A stretch of DNA of 14,757 nt, taken from positions 1 through 14,757 of the forward strand of contig JAUPUH010000009.1 in NCBI GenBank assembly GCA_030917665.1. The letters are read 5' to 3'. The notes beneath the pieces are model-generated. The model had not been told where the DNA came from and did no database searches. It was given only the letters and a program-made list of their open reading frames with translations. Origin of the DNA: Patescibacteria group bacterium. Lineage in GTDB: Bacteria; Patescibacteriota; Minisyncoccia; Phycocordibacterales; PALSA-1337. Below, in pieces: positions 13,426 through 14,757 of the stretch; positions within the stretch are counted from its first letter, which is position 1, and each line of letters begins with the position of its first letter. The translations under genes were made by a program, and so were the position numbers.

Positions 13426-13836
13426 ATGGAACTAAAATATATCCTGCTGGCCGTTGCGTGCCTTGCCCTTGTATTCTTGATCGGAAAACTACTTTTCATG
13501 CTCATTGGGGGAGATCCAGGAGCAGAAAATGCTGCAGCGCAATGCGCTGAAATCGCATGGAAGCTGGAGCATGCAAATGCTACAGCAACCGGTGACGCTG
13601 ATGCACTTAATCAATTCGACATCTTTTGGGGCTTGGTCAAAAAGCACTCACTCGACCACGAAATGGTTGGCGTAGCGAGCTTTAAAACCGTCCTCAAACA
13701 CGCATGTCTTGCATTCGAGAAACGATTTCCTGGCGATGTACTGCAGAAACATCAGTCAGAAAAGTATTACAAGGCGTTCAGTGGTGAGATTGATGACTAT
13801 CTCGACACTCAGTATTCGCAACGTCAAACAGCGTGA
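13426..13836 (+). CDS. Small one-pass membrane protein, paralog B, function unknown
   Basis: 136 residues. A transmembrane helix at about 5-28 (YILLAVACLALVFLIG, then KLLFMLI) is followed by a helical soluble domain. Landmarks match paralog A: C40, D65, K87, then KHACLAF (91-97) and PG (102-103). The Cys-to-Asp distance is 25 (24 in A), Asp-to-Lys is 22 (22 in A), and the AxxAF block lies at the same offset from the Lys. The C-terminal tail (DDYLDTQYSQRQTA) is longer than in A. It ends in TGA and has its own promoter and terminator. No Shine-Dalgarno sequence is seen (CAAAACCT before the ATG). No enzyme motif or named family is recognised; it may be a lineage-specific inner-membrane protein. 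Confidence 0.75.
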   Translation: MELKYILLAVACLALVFLIGKLLFMLIGGDPGAENAAAQCAEIAWKLEHANATATGDADALNQFDIFWGLVKKHSLDHEMVGVASFKTVLKHACLAFEKRFPGDVLQKHQSEKYYKAFSGEIDDYLDTQYSQRQTA

Positions 13837-13852
13837 GTTGTCCATTTTCACC

Positions 13853-13885
13853 CAAGCCCTCGTATAATCGGGGGCTTGTTTTTTT
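13853..13885 (+). terminator. Intrinsic terminator of paralog B
   Basis: CAAGCCCTCG (13853-13862) pairs with CGGGGGCTTG (13869-13878), ten pairs with one wobble, around a six-base loop that happens to read TATAAT. Seven Ts follow at 13879-13885. The stem end and T-tract also form the -35-like TTGTTT of grpE. Confidence 0.92.
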
Positions 13886-13904
13886 ATGACTACAACCTTA
13901 TACT
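13876..13904 (+). promoter_or_regulatory. Promoter of grpE (near-leaderless)
   Basis: TTGTTT (13876-13881), a 17-base spacer, then TATACT (13899-13904). ATG 13915 is 10 bases past the -10, so the leader would be about 4 nt. The TATAAT in the terminator loop (13863-13868) is an alternative -10. No CIRCE-type inverted repeat (HrcA site) is seen. Confidence 0.6.
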
Positions 13905-13914
13905 ATTTTCACCT

Positions 13915-14460
13915 ATGAATGATGAAAATGATATAAAAATTGAAGCTGACGAAACTCTCGATGATTCTGTCATTGCAGAGGAAACAGCACTTGAGACTGT
14001 AAAGGTTCTTAAGGAAAAATTAAAAAAAGCTGTTGCAGAAAAGCATGAGTACTTAAATAGTTGGCAAAGAGACAAAGCTGAATTTATCAACGCTCGAAAG
14101 CGTGACGAGGAAGCTCAGAAAGACTTTGCTCGCTTTTCTAATGAGAGTCTCATCTCAGAACTCATTCCTGTACTCGATAGCTTTAATATGGCCATGGCGA
14201 ACAAAGAAGCTTGGGAAAAAGCTGACAAGAATTGGCGAGTAGGCGTAGAATATATTGCCAATCAATTAAAAAAGATTCTCGGAGAATTCGGACTTAAGGA
14301 AATTGATCCGATCGGAAAGAAATTTGATCCTATGCGTGACGAGGCCATTGAGGATGGAAAGCAAGGTGATACCGTAACAACAGTGATTCAAAAAGGGTAC
14401 GAACTTCACGGAAAGGTGCTCAAAGCACCAAAGGTAAAAATAGGGGAAGAAACAAAATAG
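13915..14460 (+). CDS. grpE: GrpE, nucleotide exchange factor of DnaK
   Basis: 181 residues from ATG 13915. An in-frame TTG at 13876 would start inside the terminator/promoter and is rejected. GrpE dimers release ADP from DnaK. An acidic N-terminus (1-25) precedes a long coiled coil (about 25-80, with LNSWQRDKAEFINARKRDEE). The dimerisation helices follow (LIPVLDSFNMAM, 83-94; VGVEYIANQLKKILGEFG, 109-126), then the beta-wing (GKKFDPMRDEAI, 134-145, and GYELHGKVLKAPKVKIG). Two usual motifs are altered: HEA reads DEA after FDPM, and RPAxV reads KAPKV. dnaK does not follow: the next gene's first 48 residues lack the DnaK start. A possible minus-strand RNA terminates over this gene's last codons. 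Confidence 0.96.
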   Translation: MNDENDIKIEADETLDDSVIAEETALETVKVLKEKLKKAVAEKHEYLNSWQRDKAEFINARKRDEEAQKDFARFSNESLISELIPVLDSFNMAMANKEAWEKADKNWRVGVEYIANQLKKILGEFGLKEIDPIGKKFDPMRDEAIEDGKQGDTVTTVIQKGYELHGKVLKAPKVKIGEETK

Positions 14461-14498
14461 AAAACTCCCTAGAGATGCACGAATGCATGTCCGGGGAG
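14454..14498 (-). terminator. Minus-strand intrinsic terminator with UUCG loop
   Basis: Read on the minus strand, a 15-position stem (14498-14484 with 14479-14465) has 13 pairs, including one G-U, and two mismatches around a UUCG tetraloop (14483-14480). TTTTCTATTTT follows at 14464-14454. On the plus strand the loop is CGAA, the wobble becomes a mismatch and no T-tract follows, so the direction is clearly leftward. Confidence 0.75.
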
Positions 14499-14535
14499 GG
14501 GTACTGCAGATTTATGGTAGGACTAACTTGATTAC
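14457..14535 (-). ncRNA. Candidate small RNA on the minus strand between grpE and the last gene
   Basis: A complete small transcription unit reads leftward: promoter at 14570-14542, predicted start near 14535, and a strong hairpin with T-tract ending near 14457, giving about 80 nt. The minus strand holds no useful reading frame here: the first ATG is followed at once by TAA, and the second runs into grpE antisense. The RNA is C-rich in the middle (ACCCCTCCCC), with a CCUCC core that resembles an anti-Shine-Dalgarno sequence, but those bases are partly in the terminator stem. The 3' end overlaps the grpE stop, so it could also act as antisense to grpE mRNA. I do not recognise it as a known RNA family. 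The evidence is sequence signals only. Confidence 0.5.
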
Positions 14536-14541
14536 ATTGAT

Positions 14542-14570
14542 ATATTATCATACTATTATGTATTTGTCAA
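14542..14570 (-). promoter_or_regulatory. Minus-strand promoter with perfect -35
   Basis: On the minus strand: TTGACA (14570-14565), a 17-base spacer ending in TGA (extended -10), then TAATAT (14547-14542), a 4/6 -10. It points toward the terminator at 14498-14454 and away from the last gene. The region is A/T-rich, so chance -10 matches are easy, but the exact -35 at exact spacing is less so. Confidence 0.6.
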
Positions 14571-14590
14571 TACCCCTCAATGTTTGGTTT

Positions 14591-14599
14591 TGATATACT
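14591..14599 (+). promoter_or_regulatory. Extended -10 promoter of the last gene
   Basis: TGATATACT, with -10 TATACT at 14594-14599. No -35 at the right distance. ATG 14614 is 14 bases past the -10, so the leader would be about 8 nt. Confidence 0.6.
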
Positions 14600-14613
14600 A
14601 GAAACACTTATAC

Positions 14614-14757
14614 ATGACCCCAATACTGAACAGACAACTCAATAACGTATTTGAACGTATTCTTAGGGATAAGAATGGTGTTCTTGTCCGTGTCAGATTT
14701 ACAGTTGTTGAAACAGACGGAGTTTTTGCTCCGCAGATCATTTCTGCCACACCTCTG
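14614..14757 (+). CDS. Start of an unrecognised protein, cut by the window edge
   Basis: 48 codons are visible, open to the right edge: MTPILNRQLNNVFERILRD, then strand-like GVLVRVRFTVVET and VFAPQIISATPL. It is not dnaK or dnaJ, the usual neighbours of grpE, since neither start motif is present. It looks soluble, with a helix then beta strands. The start is supported by an extended -10 just upstream (14591-14599) and the lack of any other in-frame start. Nothing can be said about function from this fragment. Confidence 0.6.
   Translation, partial: MTPILNRQLNNVFERILRDKNGVLVRVRFTVVETDGVFAPQIISATPL

Noticed and set aside
13876..13914. TTG start extending GrpE by 13 residues
   Set aside because: It lies in the terminator T-tract and upstream of the -10 box; the normal acidic GrpE start follows at ATG 13915.
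14465..14498. Plus-strand terminator for grpE
   Set aside because: The hairpin is there, but no T-tract follows on the plus strand and its wobble pair becomes a mismatch; the signal reads leftward.
1..14757. CRISPR array, tRNA or rRNA genes, insertion sequences
   Set aside because: No regularly spaced repeats, tRNA T-loop patterns in a cloverleaf context, rRNA-like stretches, transposase frames or terminal repeats were found by reading both strands.

Overview
The window reads as chromosomal DNA of a Patescibacteria (CPR) bacterium, most likely of the Parcubacteria/Paceibacteria branch. The grounds are an alanyl-tRNA synthetase of only 603 residues without its C-terminal domain, short ribosomal proteins, a degenerate PilM/FtsA-like protein next to a one-pass 'baseplate J-like' protein, two adjacent peptidases, and many small orphan membrane proteins. 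TGA is used as a stop (ends of the genes at 3300-3569 and 13426-13836), which argues against the recoded Gracilibacteria and Absconditabacteria. All protein genes lie on the plus strand.

Layout. (1) 1-3209: end of a short-chain dehydrogenase, then an M29 aminopeptidase and an M3 metallopeptidase, overlapping by 1 and 11 bases as one operon. (2) 3212-3635: a single-gene unit with a near-consensus promoter, encoding a one-pass membrane zinc-ribbon protein, closed by a terminator. (3) 3678-6008: alaS, then a small cysteine-containing orphan with its own terminator. (4) 6040-8528: an actin-fold PilM/FtsA-like protein and a bitopic membrane protein with a large outer part, probably working together at the membrane. 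(5) 8562-12637: infA-rpmJ-rpsM-rpsK-rpsD-rpoA-rplQ-rplM-rpsI, the alpha operon joined directly to the L13/S9 pair and closed by a terminator. (6) 12645-13885: three small single-gene units, each with its own promoter and terminator; the last two encode diverged paralogous membrane proteins under near-identical promoter modules. (7) 13876-14757: grpE, then a compact promoter-plus-terminator unit on the minus strand that looks like an unannotated RNA of about 80 nt, then the first 48 codons of an unrecognised protein.

Expression signals are unusual. Shine-Dalgarno sequences are almost absent. Several -10 boxes lie only 9-16 bases before the start codon, which predicts near-leaderless mRNAs, and many are extended -10 (TGn) promoters with poor -35 boxes. 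Terminators are packed against the next promoter so that T-tracts supply -35-like bases. The best candidates for something undescribed are the minus-strand RNA (14454-14570), the paralog cassette with its 31-codon companion (12645-13836) and the PilM-like/J-like pair.
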